DNA of 64,000 nucleotides from an uncultured Bacteroides sp. (GTDB lineage: Bacteria > Bacteroidota > Bacteroidia > Bacteroidales > Bacteroidaceae). Location of the stretch: the NCBI GenBank assembly GCA_902388495.1, contig CABMPP010000007.1, positions 144,538 to 208,537 of the forward strand. The letters are read 5' to 3'. Made by a program: the position numbers and the translations under genes. Under the pieces are notes generated by a model that did not search any database, was not told the origin of the DNA, and was given only the letters and a program-made list of their open reading frames with translations. This document shows, in pieces, positions 7,369 through 14,250 of this stretch. Each line of letters starts with the position of its first letter. Position 1 is the stretch's first letter.

Positions 7369-7939
7369 AGGCGATTGATTAATGGCAAGTAATCTGTGTA
7401 TTATGGCAGAGTTATCTACGGGCAGCTATATCTATCAAATGAAGTCGGTAATAGGATAGCTTATAAGCAAGTTGATAAGTGACTGCAATTATATATCCGA
7501 TTTGAAAATGGAAGTTCGATTTGCTGATACCTTATAAATACGGTAACGGTAAACTGCATTATATATTTGAATTACAAGCCTAAGAGACTGACATTACTAA
7601 CTTCCCTTACCCACCTTAAAGATACTACATATTTGGAACTCCGTAAAATGAAACGGATATAACTTGTAAGATTGTGGCGCATATCAGAGCCACTTCATTA
7701 TTAATGGCATCCAGTATCGCAGATTGGAATATACAGGAAAGAGACACGCATAATATAACGGGTACTTCATTACAGATACCCCCATCTATCCGATTCAAAG
7801 TGGAAGTATATATAAAGCCAATTCCTTATAAATAGTCAGAGCCTCATCCATAAATACGTCACGTAAACGTGACTTGACATCCTCTCATGACCCCTCCAGT
7901 GGGGTGATATAAGAAACAACATTTAAAACAGTTCAATTT
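7369..7939. other. Gene-poor 0.57-kb stretch inside the element
   Basis: No supportable gene. Two imperfect copies of about 50 bp stand out (near 7495-7545 and 7788-7838, both running from ATCCGATT through TGGAAGT to CCTTATAAATA). A perfect 7-bp hairpin with a 2-base loop lies at 7858-7873, and a short one (CCCC/GGGG) at 7891-7904. The repeats and stems could mark a replication or transfer origin, or the remnant of deleted genes. Confidence 0.4.
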
Positions 7940-8113
7940 ATGGAAGGGCAAAGATTACTCCGAGTTAGTGAGGTAAAACTCACTTATCAACCTAAAGTTA
8001 AGGCATCCGAACGCTACTACATAGCGCATAGTGAGGACACTTACAAATTATTGAAGGAACATTGTTACGATGAAAGCACTCTCCTTACGGATGAAGGTAC
8101 GTTAAACCGTTAA
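7940..8113 (+). CDS. 57-aa peptide resembling the N-terminus of RadC/JAB-domain proteins
   Basis: Read directly from the sequence. It contains LRVSEVKLTYQPKVKASER followed by SEDTYKLLKEH. From memory this pattern (SE-[IV]-x-L-x-Y-x-x-[KR]-V-K-x-SERP ... S-x-D-[AT]-Y) opens the RadC-like JAB-domain proteins common on Bacteroidetes conjugative elements. The JAMM metalloprotease part is absent; the frame ends after 57 codons. It is either a truncated relic or a stand-alone module. It starts 27 bases after a short GC hairpin. Confidence 0.5.
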   Translation: MEGQRLLRVSEVKLTYQPKVKASERYYIAHSEDTYKLLKEHCYDESTLLTDEGTLNR

Positions 8114-8124
8114 TTCATGGCATT

Positions 8125-8265
8125 ATGAAAGATGTATTCTACTTTATACTCTCGCTTGCAGCAGCATTTGCTATCGTATTACTGTGTCCGTTATTTGCGG
8201 TCGCATTAATAATTTGGTGGATTATATGGATAGGTAAGGAAGTCTCGAAATATGACGGACTTTAG
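8125..8265 (+). CDS. Small membrane protein, 46 aa
   Basis: Read directly from the sequence, 11 bases after the previous stop. After MKDVFY a single long hydrophobic stretch (about residues 7-37, ILSLAAAFAIVLL then FAVALIIWWIIWIG) is followed by a polar tail GKEVSKYDGL. It is long enough for one or two membrane passes. Probably co-transcribed with the 57-aa peptide and the serine recombinase. No family recognised. Confidence 0.55.
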   Translation: MKDVFYFILSLAAAFAIVLLCPLFAVALIIWWIIWIGKEVSKYDGL

Positions 8266-8276
8266 TTATTAATCAG

Positions 8277-8319
8277 AGTGTTACATGAATTGAACGTTCG
8301 TTTAGCTCGTGTAACCACT
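8277..8319 (+). repeat. Inverted repeat upstream of the serine recombinase
   Basis: AGTGTTACA (8277-8285) is inverted as TGTAACCACT (8310-8319) with a single-base bulge, and a palindrome GAACGTTC lies between. It ends 17 bases before the recombinase ATG. It could be an operator or an RNA hairpin controlling the recombinase. Confidence 0.45.
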
Positions 8320-8336
8320 CTTAAAATATGTAAACG

Positions 8337-8999
8337 ATGAAGACATACATAGCGTATTTACGCCAATCAACCATGAAGCAGGAAAGAAGCGGTCTTGGAG
8401 TTGAGGCTCAAAGAGAGATTATTCATAACTTCATTAAAGAGGGAGTTATCCTACATGAATTTGTCGAGACTGAAAGCGGTAAGAGGACGGATAGACCTAA
8501 ATTGCAAGAAGCGTTGATAATGTGCCGTAAGACCAATTCTATTCTTATTGTGGCGAAGTTAGACCGATTGAGCCGTAATGTGGCGTTCACTTCCAAGTTA
8601 TTGGAGAGTGATGTGGAGATTACCTTTTGTGATTTCCCGCAAGCTAACCGCTTGATACTCCACATTATCAGTAGTATCGCTGAATATGAAGCAGGGTTAA
8701 TCAGTCAACGCACAAGGCAGTCATTGCAAGCTAAGAAGGCACGAGGGATGAAACTGGGTAAATCGGATAACTTGATGAACAAGCATAAAGAGGCTATCGC
8801 TAATAGTAACCGTACCAATAGATTGAAAGCGGATAGTAACCCCAATAATATGCGGGCAATCGCTTTACTACGCTCGTTATCAATGGAAGGTAAGACCTTA
8901 TCCGAAATGGCAGACCTACTCAACGCACAAGGTTTTGTTACTTCACGAGGTTGCAAGTTTCAGAAGGTACAAGTAAGCAGGTTACTTGCTAAACTCTGA
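8337..8999 (+). CDS. Serine recombinase (resolvase/invertase family)
   Basis: 220 aa. The N-terminal catalytic domain (1-135) has the nucleophile Ser11 in YLRQS, Arg77/Arg80 in AKLDRLSRN, and the IAEYEAGLISQRT segment that begins the long E helix. The C-terminal part ends in a helix-turn-helix (about 178-218, GKTLSEMADLLNAQGFVTSRG). Length matches small resolvases and invertases rather than large serine integrases, and since a tyrosine integrase already accounts for integration, this enzyme probably resolves or inverts DNA. Downstream lies a promoter between inverted repeats and an outer-membrane protein gene, which points to inversion of that promoter. Confidence 0.9.
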   Translation: MKTYIAYLRQSTMKQERSGLGVEAQREIIHNFIKEGVILHEFVETESGKRTDRPKLQEALIMCRKTNSILIVAKLDRLSRNVAFTSKLLESDVEITFCDFPQANRLILHIISSIAEYEAGLISQRTRQSLQAKKARGMKLGKSDNLMNKHKEAIANSNRTNRLKADSNPNNMRAIALLRSLSMEGKTLSEMADLLNAQGFVTSRGCKFQKVQVSRLLAKL

Positions 9000-9100
9000 T
9001 TACTTTAGTTGGGAGGAAATCTTTAAAATTCTGTATATATAGACCGAGTTACAATTTCCTCCTAACCTTGATTTATCAACGGGAGACTATTCTCAACTAT

Positions 9101-9413
9101 TAATAAACAATAGTTCTTGTCAATCAAACGTAATTTAGTAACTTTGCAGCAATTCCAAGCCTCTAAAGAGATAGGGGACTGGAAGGACTTATTAGTTAAC
9201 GAAGAGCGTTTGACATATTATCCTGCATTGGAATCTCGACAATTTCATTCTTCAAGGATAATAGACAAGAACGCTCACGTCAATGCTATATACCCGCTTT
9301 ACTAAGTGGACTATATAACGTTTGGCGTGGGCTATTGTTTATTACTTGAAGAAGGGCAGTCGAGAGCCTCAATGCAGTAATATTCAATAGTTCCCACGCC
9401 TCTCTATTTATTA
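9101..9413. repeat. Cluster of inverted and direct repeats, candidate invertible promoter
   Basis: TAATAAACAATAG (9101-9113) is perfectly inverted at 9332-9344. A third copy with two changes lies in direct orientation at 9378-9390, and a shortened inverted copy (CTATTTATTA) at 9404-9413. The third copy shares its right flank CCCACGCC (9393-9400) with the inverted copy (GGCGTGGG 9324-9331). The 218 bp between the first pair contain a good promoter near the left repeat reading toward the barrel-protein gene. Small serine recombinases act on such paired sites, and one is encoded immediately upstream. The arrangement is visible; inversion is inference. Confidence 0.55.
9117..9146 (+). promoter_or_regulatory. 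Promoter inside the candidate invertible segment
   Basis: TAacTTTG at 9139-9146 with TTG at 9117-9119 (19-bp gap). It reads rightward in this orientation. The transcript would run about 430 nt before the barrel-protein ATG at 9587, through the hairpin-forming repeats at 9324-9400 (14 bp with a 2-base bulge) and further stems at 9417-9440 and 9500-9536. Within 9000-9586 no gene is supported apart from these signals. Confidence 0.55.
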
Positions 9414-9499
9414 ACAGCTAACATTCGGGAACAAGTTAGCGTAATATATTGGATAAGAAACGGATATATAGTTTACTACTTACAACTACTTTATTAATG

Positions 9500-9536
9500 A
9501 TATGTAAGCCTATTAATAGGATGCTGCCTTACATAT
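9500..9536 (+). other. Structured leader hairpin before the barrel-protein gene
   Basis: A 9-bp stem (9500-9508 with 9528-9536) encloses a second palindrome CCTATTAATAGG (9509-9520). It lies 50 bases before the ATG of the outer-membrane protein gene and could affect mRNA stability or translation. Confidence 0.45.
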
Positions 9537-9586
9537 ATTTCACGTTGCAACCCTAAGCAGCAGGGATGCACTTATATTATTAACTT

Positions 9587-10090
9587 ATGAAGACATTAAG
9601 ATTATTAGCGGTATTAGTTATCGCAATGACTGCATCTATATGCAGTGCACAGAACGGGTATAGAGGTATGATTGAAGGAGGACGAACATTCCACCTTGAT
9701 GAGACAGCATTACACGCCACCGAGTTTTCTACCACACACGGGTATCAATTCAATCCCTATTTGTTTGTCGGTGCAGGATTAGGATTTCACTTTACATCTT
9801 CGGATGCAGAAATGACTTATATGCCGTTGTATTTGGATGTGAAAGCCAATCTTATGCAGACTAAGGTTGCTCCATTCATTGACGTAAAGGCAGGCTACTC
9901 CGTACTGGATGCTAAGGGAGTATATCTAAGTCCGAGTGTGGGAGTTAACTATAATTTCTATAAATGCTTATCTGTATATCTGAAAGTGGGTTACACCTAT
10001 CAGAAAGTGGATAGCCCTATATATGCTAACAGTGATAAAGAAATCAGCAATATAGGCGGTATCACAGCTAAAATCGGATTTGAGTTTTAA
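9587..10090 (+). CDS. Small outer-membrane beta-barrel protein
   Basis: 167 aa. Signal peptide of about 21 residues (LRLLAVLVIAMTASICSA, cleavage before QNGYRG). The mature protein is a series of short amphipathic strands with Tyr/Phe/Gly alternation (FVGAGLGFHF; LYLDVKANL; LSPSVGVNYNF; VYLKVGYTYQ) and ends in the C-terminal Phe (AKIGFEF) typical of outer-membrane barrels. At this length about eight strands are expected. It is the last gene before attR and the only obvious cargo of the element. A surface protein behind a possibly invertible promoter would fit phase-variable expression. Ligand and role unknown. Confidence 0.82.
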   Translation: MKTLRLLAVLVIAMTASICSAQNGYRGMIEGGRTFHLDETALHATEFSTTHGYQFNPYLFVGAGLGFHFTSSDAEMTYMPLYLDVKANLMQTKVAPFIDVKAGYSVLDAKGVYLSPSVGVNYNFYKCLSVYLKVGYTYQKVDSPIYANSDKEISNIGGITAKIGFEF

Positions 10091-10191
10091 TATGAGCAGA
10101 TATAAGGCGGCATTGAAGTAATTCAGTGTCGCTTTATTGGCTATATAATGAATAAAAATTAAATGTTGAATATTTCTTGGGTTAAGTCTCA

Positions 10192-10213
10192 GAGTTAAAC
10201 CAATAGTTAAACC
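10192..10213 (+). repeat. Right arm-type sites
   Basis: GAGTTAAACC at 10192-10201 and TAGTTAAACC at 10204-10213, again 12 bp apart, with a more degenerate GGGTTAAGTC at 10179-10188. Same strand and unit as the left-end repeats 2331-2364, and placed just inside attR. Confidence 0.65.
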
Positions 10214-10294
10214 AAGATAGAATCAGAGTGTAAGATATAGAAGTGTACATTGCATAAATCGCAGATTTATAGCTTTATAATAGGCTGTTGCAAA

Positions 10295-10377
10295 GCGAGA
10301 ATGGTGGAATGTGTGGGGGACTTAAAATCCTTTGGCCATTGCGGCTGTGCGGGTTCAAGTCCCGCTTCGAGTACTGT
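10295..10377 (+). pseudogene. Degenerate tRNA-Leu at the right end (contains attR)
   Basis: The 3' part (10318-10377) is identical to tRNA-Leu(UAA), anticodon arm included. Upstream, 13 further bases (10299-10311) match the 5' half, but the acceptor 5' strand (GCGAGAA) no longer pairs properly and the D-arm is shortened by about five bases. It is therefore not a working tRNA. The perfect 75-bp core 10318-10392 is the right copy of the attachment site. Confidence 0.8.
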
Positions 10378-10392
10378 TTAAAGCTCTGTAAA
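10318..10392 (+). repeat. Right attachment repeat (attR), 75 bp
   Basis: Identical to 2170-2244 in direct orientation. Beyond it the two flanks diverge for a few bases and then match again over the terminator's 3' arm (TTTACGGGGCTTTATTCTTTTATG). Confidence 0.9.
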
Positions 10393-10420
10393 CGACAAGT
10401 TTACGGGGCTTTATTCTTTT
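10380..10420 (+). terminator. tRNA terminator (right copy)
   Basis: 14-bp stem (10380-10393 with 10399-10412, G-T pairs included, loop gacaa) followed by ATTCTTTT. The stem is more perfect than the left copy, so this is probably the original chromosomal terminator of tRNA-Leu, displaced by the insertion. Confidence 0.75.
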
Positions 10421-10485
10421 ATGGACTTACCATATATTCATAGTCTGGGAATTAGCGCAGTTCTATGTATGTTTTTTCCTTCATC

Positions 10486-10562
10486 TTATTACTGCAATGA
10501 TTTCAGAAATCATTGCAGTAATAATTTCAGAGATCATTGTAGCAATGATTTCAGAAATCATT
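10486..10562. repeat. Three 24-bp-phased palindromes
   Basis: A perfect 39-base palindrome (18-bp arms 10486-10503 and 10507-10524 around CAG) is followed by a degenerate and then a good 19-base palindrome (10544-10562). The CAG centres are at 10504, 10528 and 10552, an exact 24-bp period. No T-run follows, so this does not look like a terminator. It may be a protein-binding array or recombination relic. Confidence 0.6.
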
Positions 10563-10620
10563 CAAAATACTCCATAGCGCTTCTAAATTATGCTCATTTT
10601 AGATATGATTTGCAGCACTC

Positions 10621-10644
10621 GTGTAAACCAAGATGTAAACCGGT
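10621..10644 (+). repeat. Second set of arm-like repeats outside the element
   Basis: TGTAAACC occurs twice at a 12-bp interval (TGTAAACCAAGA then TGTAAACCGG), resembling the GTTAAACC arm repeats of the element but lying beyond attR. The stretch 10393-10782 has no supportable gene. Together these suggest the stub of another integrative element at the same tRNA. Confidence 0.4.
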
Positions 10645-10782
10645 AAAGCTATCAATCCAAAAGAACTTCTGTACAGTTGCAAGATCCGGGGTATATTCAG
10701 ACTTCAAATTGTCCTTTATACCGTAAACCTTTCTTCTCTTCGTATTGTTGAAATTCCAACTATTAACTTAAACAAGAATGAT

Positions 10783-11103
10783 ATGGAAGAGAAGAAAGTT
10801 GCTCGTGAGGAGAGAAACCGGGAGAAGTTGGCTAATGCTGATTGGGTAATGGCTGAGTTTTATGCAACGTGGTGCCCTCATTGCAAACGTATGCAGCCGG
10901 TGGTAGAAAAATTTAAGAAGGCGATGGAAGGAACACTTGAGGTGGTACAAGTGGATGTAGATCAGGAAAGCGACCTCGCTGATTTCTATACAATCGAAGT
11001 AACCCCTACATTTATCCTTTTCAGAAAAGGAGAGCAGTTGTGGAGGCAGTCGGGAGAATTGACTCTGAGCAGACTGGAAAGAGCGGTCGAAGAGTTTGGG
11101 TAA
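10783..11103 (+). CDS. Thioredoxin-family protein
   Basis: 106 aa, no signal peptide, so cytoplasmic. A thioredoxin fold with active site WCPHC (Cys31, Cys34) and the cis-proline segment VTPTFILF. CPHC instead of CGPC raises the expected redox potential, as in DsbA- or TlpA-like proteins, so it may act as an oxidant or isomerase rather than a housekeeping reductant. An extra charged N-terminal helix (EEKKVAREERNREKL) precedes the fold. It is convergent with the next gene, with only 19 bases between stops. Confidence 0.88.
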   Translation: MEEKKVAREERNREKLANADWVMAEFYATWCPHCKRMQPVVEKFKKAMEGTLEVVQVDVDQESDLADFYTIEVTPTFILFRKGEQLWRQSGELTLSRLERAVEEFG

Positions 11104-11122
11104 GCCATGCTCCTTGAACCGT

Positions 11123-12367
11123 TTAGTATAGCTTGGGGCGCTTGTTATTGAACCGGAAGCCTAGACCCAGCATCAGGTAATTAGGCTCATGAAATTCCCT
11201 GAGGTTATATCCGATGTGAAGATAGGAGTTGCGGGTGACGTCTATCTTCAATGCCAGTATCTGGTAGAAAGATTTGAGGTCGCCTCCGCTATGCAGTACA
11301 TTGGCTCCAAGGCCGATGCCTACGGTGAAGTAGGGCATTACGAACTCTCCGCGGGCGGATAAGCCTAAGGCCATCTGCTTGATGGCAGAAGGGGAGGAAA
11401 AGTCATCCATTCCGTTGTATACCGCTTCAATGTTCGCACTGTGGTCGTATACTCCATCCAAGGCTACACCGGCACGAAATTTATAGCCTAAGTTGTACAT
11501 CGGTGCAAAGCTGAAACCTGCTACGGTGTAAGTGCCCGGTGCAGGTACTTGTCCACCGCCGAAGTCCACAGCCTTCTTGCGCCAGGAACCGAAGAACGTC
11601 AGGTCGTAGCTGATGTGGCGCGGAAAGGGCGGGGGGATAGGACGCTGCCAGGATTTGCCCAATTCGTCTGCCCGCCGGTTGAAGTTATAGACCAGACCCA
11701 CTTTGCAGTCAATTGTATTCAGACCCGAATTGGGGTACTGGGTATTTCCGTTGGAGAAGTGACTTCCGGTAGCTCCCACTATCAAGTCGATTTTTGGGGA
11801 AACTGCCCAGTTCAAGTAAAGGTTGACATTGAGGAAGGCATTTGTTTTCGAGCCGATGATCGTGTTCTCCGGATTTTCATAATCCTCGTAAGGCTTCCAG
11901 TTGAAGGAGGCTCCGAAGTTCCATTCGTAGTTGAGCGACAGACGAGGGGTGAGTTGGGCAAGACGTCCTCCCTGGAACAGGTAGAGGGCAATGGGGTTTC
12001 CCAGTTCCTGCTTGTTCTCGAAGTCGAAATAACCTAATCCGATGCCTTGGTAAGCACCTATGTAAGCACGGTCGGCGGCGGTGTTGGGGCGGACTTGGAA
12101 CGAATACTTCAGATGGCCGGAATAGGTGTCGTTCATGGTCTTGCCACTACGGTTGTAGCCTTCCAGGAAAGGGTTGGTGGGGAATATGTAGCCCATACGA
12201 CCTTCTACGCCTAATCTGTGGATGAAGCGATGTGCAAATGAGACTGTGTCTCGTTTTGTTTCCGAAGAATAATCGGATGTCCATTGCTGGGCGTATATCG
12301 TATCAGACAAAAGAAGCATTACTCCCAAGAAAGCAAGAAGCTTCCATGTCTGTGTTTTGTTTTCCAT
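11123..12367 (-). CDS. Outer-membrane acyloxyacyl hydrolase (PagL-like) protein
   Basis: 414 aa. A signal peptide ends about residue 26 (DTIYA-QQ). The rest is beta-strand-rich. The region 199-219 (GATGSHFSNG, NSGLNTI) carries the His203-x-Ser205-Asn pattern followed by Asn-x-Gly-x-Asn seen in PagL-type lipid A deacylases. The family removes the 3-O-acyl chain of lipid A in the outer membrane. The protein is about twice as long as PagL and appears to have a second barrel-like half (about 245-414), as in Bacteroidetes homologues. Actual lipid A activity is inferred from the motif only. Confidence 0.7.
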   Translation of the reverse strand: MENKTQTWKLLAFLGVMLLLSDTIYAQQWTSDYSSETKRDTVSFAHRFIHRLGVEGRMGYIFPTNPFLEGYNRSGKTMNDTYSGHLKYSFQVRPNTAADRAYIGAYQGIGLGYFDFENKQELGNPIALYLFQGGRLAQLTPRLSLNYEWNFGASFNWKPYEDYENPENTIIGSKTNAFLNVNLYLNWAVSPKIDLIVGATGSHFSNGNTQYPNSGLNTIDCKVGLVYNFNRRADELGKSWQRPIPPPFPRHISYDLTFFGSWRKKAVDFGGGQVPAPGTYTVAGFSFAPMYNLGYKFRAGVALDGVYDHSANIEAVYNGMDDFSSPSAIKQMALGLSARGEFVMPYFTVGIGLGANVLHSGGDLKSFYQILALKIDVTRNSYLHIGYNLREFHEPNYLMLGLGFRFNNKRPKLY

Positions 12368-12424
12368 ATACCGTGCCGGTCTTTATTATTTAATACATGT
12401 CTGAAGTAAAGTTCAATTTCGTCA

Positions 12425-12432
12425 CAAATATA
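12425..12432 (-). promoter_or_regulatory. -7 promoter box of the PagL-like gene
   Basis: On the minus strand TAtaTTTG (complement of 12425-12432), about 58 bases before the start codon. No convincing -33 element is seen. Confidence 0.5.
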
Positions 12433-12511
12433 AGTCTTTTATCCTTTGCGCCTGTATAATGAAGTATATATTTGCATACGTTAAAACTATGCAGGTACCA
12501 ATAAACAAGTA

Positions 12512-12563
12512 GAGAGGCTGTTTCTTGAACGATTAACGTTAATCATTCGAGAAACGGCCTCTC
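12512..12563. terminator. Long hairpin after the acyl-CoA ligase operon
   Basis: GAGAGGC at 12512-12518 pairs with GCCTCTC at 12557-12563, continued inward by GTTTCT/AGAAAC and a central palindrome GATTAACGTTAATC. It lies 20 bases beyond the minus-strand stop at 12583 and probably terminates that operon, though the T-run is weak. Confidence 0.65.
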
Positions 12564-12582
12564 CACTTATCTGCAAATCTAT

Positions 12583-14238
12583 TTATTTCTGATCATTCTC
12601 TCTGATTTCCACGCGGCGGATTTTTCCGCTGATGGTCTTCGGCAGCTCGTCCACGAACTCGATGACACGTGGATACTTATAAGGAGCAGTCACCTTCTTC
12701 ACATGGTTCTGAAGTTCTTTGATAAGTTCTTCGCCGGCGCGGGCCTTGTACTCTTTGGAGAGGACGATGGTTGCTTTCACCACCTGTCCGCGAATCTCGT
12801 CGGGTACTCCGGTGATGGCACACTCTACAACAGCAGGATGCGTCATCAATGCACTTTCCACTTCGAAGGGGCCGATGCGGTAACCACTACTCTTGATAAC
12901 GTCGTCGGCACGACCTACGAACCAGAGGTAGCCGTCTTCATCTTTCCACGCTACATCTCCGGTATAGTAGATGCCGTCGTGCCAAGCCTCGTGGGTGCGT
13001 TCGGCGTCGCGGTAGTACTCTTTGAAGAGGCCCAGCGGTTTGCCCTTGTCGGTGCGGATTACGATTTGTCCTTGTTCGCCGGCTTCTACGGAGCGGCCGT
13101 CGTAGTCTATCAGATCTACATCATATTGTGGATTGGGAAGTCCCATGCTGCCCGGTTTCGGTTCCATCCAAGGCATGGTGGCTACGGTGAGTGTGGTTTC
13201 CGTTTGGCCAAAGCCTTCCATCAGTTTGATACCGGTCAGTTTCTTAAAGGTGTCGAACACGGCGGGGTTCAAGGCTTCTCCGGCGATGGTGCAGTATTGC
13301 AGGCTGGAGAGGTCGTACTTCGTCAGGTCTTCGTGGATGAGGAAGCGGAAGATGGTGGGCGGTGCGCAGAGAGAAGTGACGTGATAGTCTTGTATCTTCT
13401 CCAAGATGGCGGCGGGGGTGAACTTCTCGTGGTCGTAGACAAAGATATTGGCGCCTGCTATCCACTGTCCGTAGAGCTTACCCCATACGGCCTTGCCCCA
13501 GCCTGTGTCGGCGATGGTGAGGTGCAGGCTGTCTTCGGTCAGGCGGTGCCAGAAGCTGCCGGTGACGATGTGTCCAAGCGGATAGGTGAAGTCGTGGGCT
13601 ACCATCTTCGGTTCGCCGGTGGTGCCGCTGGTGAAGTACATCAGTGAGATGTCATCGTTGGTGTTCGGATGTTCCGGCTTCACGAACGGTGCGGCGGCCT
13701 CGATACCTTTGTGGAAGTCTTCGAAACCTTCAGCCACTTCGGGTCCTACGCTGACGAGGTGCTTCACGGTAGGAGAGTCGGGCATAGCGGCAGTAATATG
13801 GTCGGTGATGACCGGTTCGCCGGCGCAGACTATCATCTTGATGTCAGCAGCGTTGCAGCGGTATACGATGTCTTTCTTCGTCAGCAGGTGCGTGGCGGGG
13901 ATGACTACGGCGCCCAGTTTGTGCAGGGCGATGATGCTGTACCAGAACTCGAAACGGCGTTTCAGTATCAGCATTACCATGTCGCCATGGCCGATGCCGA
14001 GGCTTTGGAAGTACGAAGCCGTCATGTCGGTGTAGCGCTTCATGTCGGCAAACGTGAACTGACGGTGTTCGTCTTTATCGTTGGTCCATAGCAGGGCGGG
14101 TTTGTCGGGTTGCTCTTGGGCCCAGGCATCTACTACGTCGTAGCCGAAGTTGAAGTTTTCCGGTACGTTTATTTTCAGGTTCTTGATGAAGTCCTCCTGC
14201 GATGTGAAGGAGGTTTGTGATAAAAATCTTTCTACCAT
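12583..14238 (-). CDS. AMP-forming acyl-CoA synthetase
   Basis: 551 aa from the second Met (MVERFLSQ). An upstream ATG at 14247 would add three residues and sit 3 bases after the XRE stop codon. The adenylation motifs are complete: [12 protein letters not shown] (A3), EGFGQTET (A5), YYTGD (A7), [13 protein letters not shown] (A8) and the catalytic Lys in [10 protein letters not shown] (A10). It activates a carboxylic acid with ATP and transfers it to CoA. The sequence class is closest to medium-chain or branched acyl-CoA ligases rather than acetyl-CoA synthetase (shorter N-terminus). Together with the XRE-cupin gene it forms a two-gene unit behind proC, so the cupin protein probably senses the metabolite it handles. 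The exact acid is unknown. Confidence 0.88.
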   Translation of the reverse strand: MVERFLSQTSFTSQEDFIKNLKINVPENFNFGYDVVDAWAQEQPDKPALLWTNDKDEHRQFTFADMKRYTDMTASYFQSLGIGHGDMVMLILKRRFEFWYSIIALHKLGAVVIPATHLLTKKDIVYRCNAADIKMIVCAGEPVITDHITAAMPDSPTVKHLVSVGPEVAEGFEDFHKGIEAAAPFVKPEHPNTNDDISLMYFTSGTTGEPKMVAHDFTYPLGHIVTGSFWHRLTEDSLHLTIADTGWGKAVWGKLYGQWIAGANIFVYDHEKFTPAAILEKIQDYHVTSLCAPPTIFRFLIHEDLTKYDLSSLQYCTIAGEALNPAVFDTFKKLTGIKLMEGFGQTETTLTVATMPWMEPKPGSMGLPNPQYDVDLIDYDGRSVEAGEQGQIVIRTDKGKPLGLFKEYYRDAERTHEAWHDGIYYTGDVAWKDEDGYLWFVGRADDVIKSSGYRIGPFEVESALMTHPAVVECAITGVPDEIRGQVVKATIVLSKEYKARAGEELIKELQNHVKKVTAPYKYPRVIEFVDELPKTISGKIRRVEIRENDQK

Positions 14239-14250
14239 AATTAGCACATT

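Larger units (their letters stand above)
2245..10392. mobile_element. Integrative element in tRNA-Leu, about 8.1 kb
   Basis: The element lies between the two 75-bp att repeats. Just inside both ends are GTTAAACC repeats phased at 12 bp, as expected for arm-type sites of a tyrosine integrase. Cargo in order: integrase, unknown 294-aa protein, helicase-like protein (minus), two small overlapping genes (minus), a RadC-N-terminus-like peptide, a small membrane protein, a serine recombinase, and an outer-membrane barrel protein. No relaxase, conjugation, capsid or terminase genes are visible, so it is not self-transmissible by a known route. It could be a mobilisable or satellite-type element that moves with a helper. 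Its genes are visibly more AT-rich than the arginine and pectin genes around it. Confidence 0.85.

Noticed and set aside
7601..7660. Minus-strand promoter-like TAtcTTTA
   Set aside because: It lacks the final G of the -7 consensus and has no gene at a sensible distance.
9117..9305. 62-aa frame starting with TTG
   Set aside because: It begins inside a -33 element and runs over the -7 box and the repeat cluster. The composition is unconvincing.
10486..10524. Factor-independent terminator
   Set aside because: The stem is perfect but AT-rich and not followed by T residues, and it repeats at 24-bp intervals.
10421..10726. 101-aa frame after attR
   Set aside because: It is made largely of the phased palindromes translated as NDFRNHCSN-type repeats, with no sign of a real protein.
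12703..13647. 314-aa plus-strand frame opposite the acyl-CoA ligase
   Set aside because: Shadow frame caused by GC-rich codon use; the minus-strand gene has all adenylation motifs.
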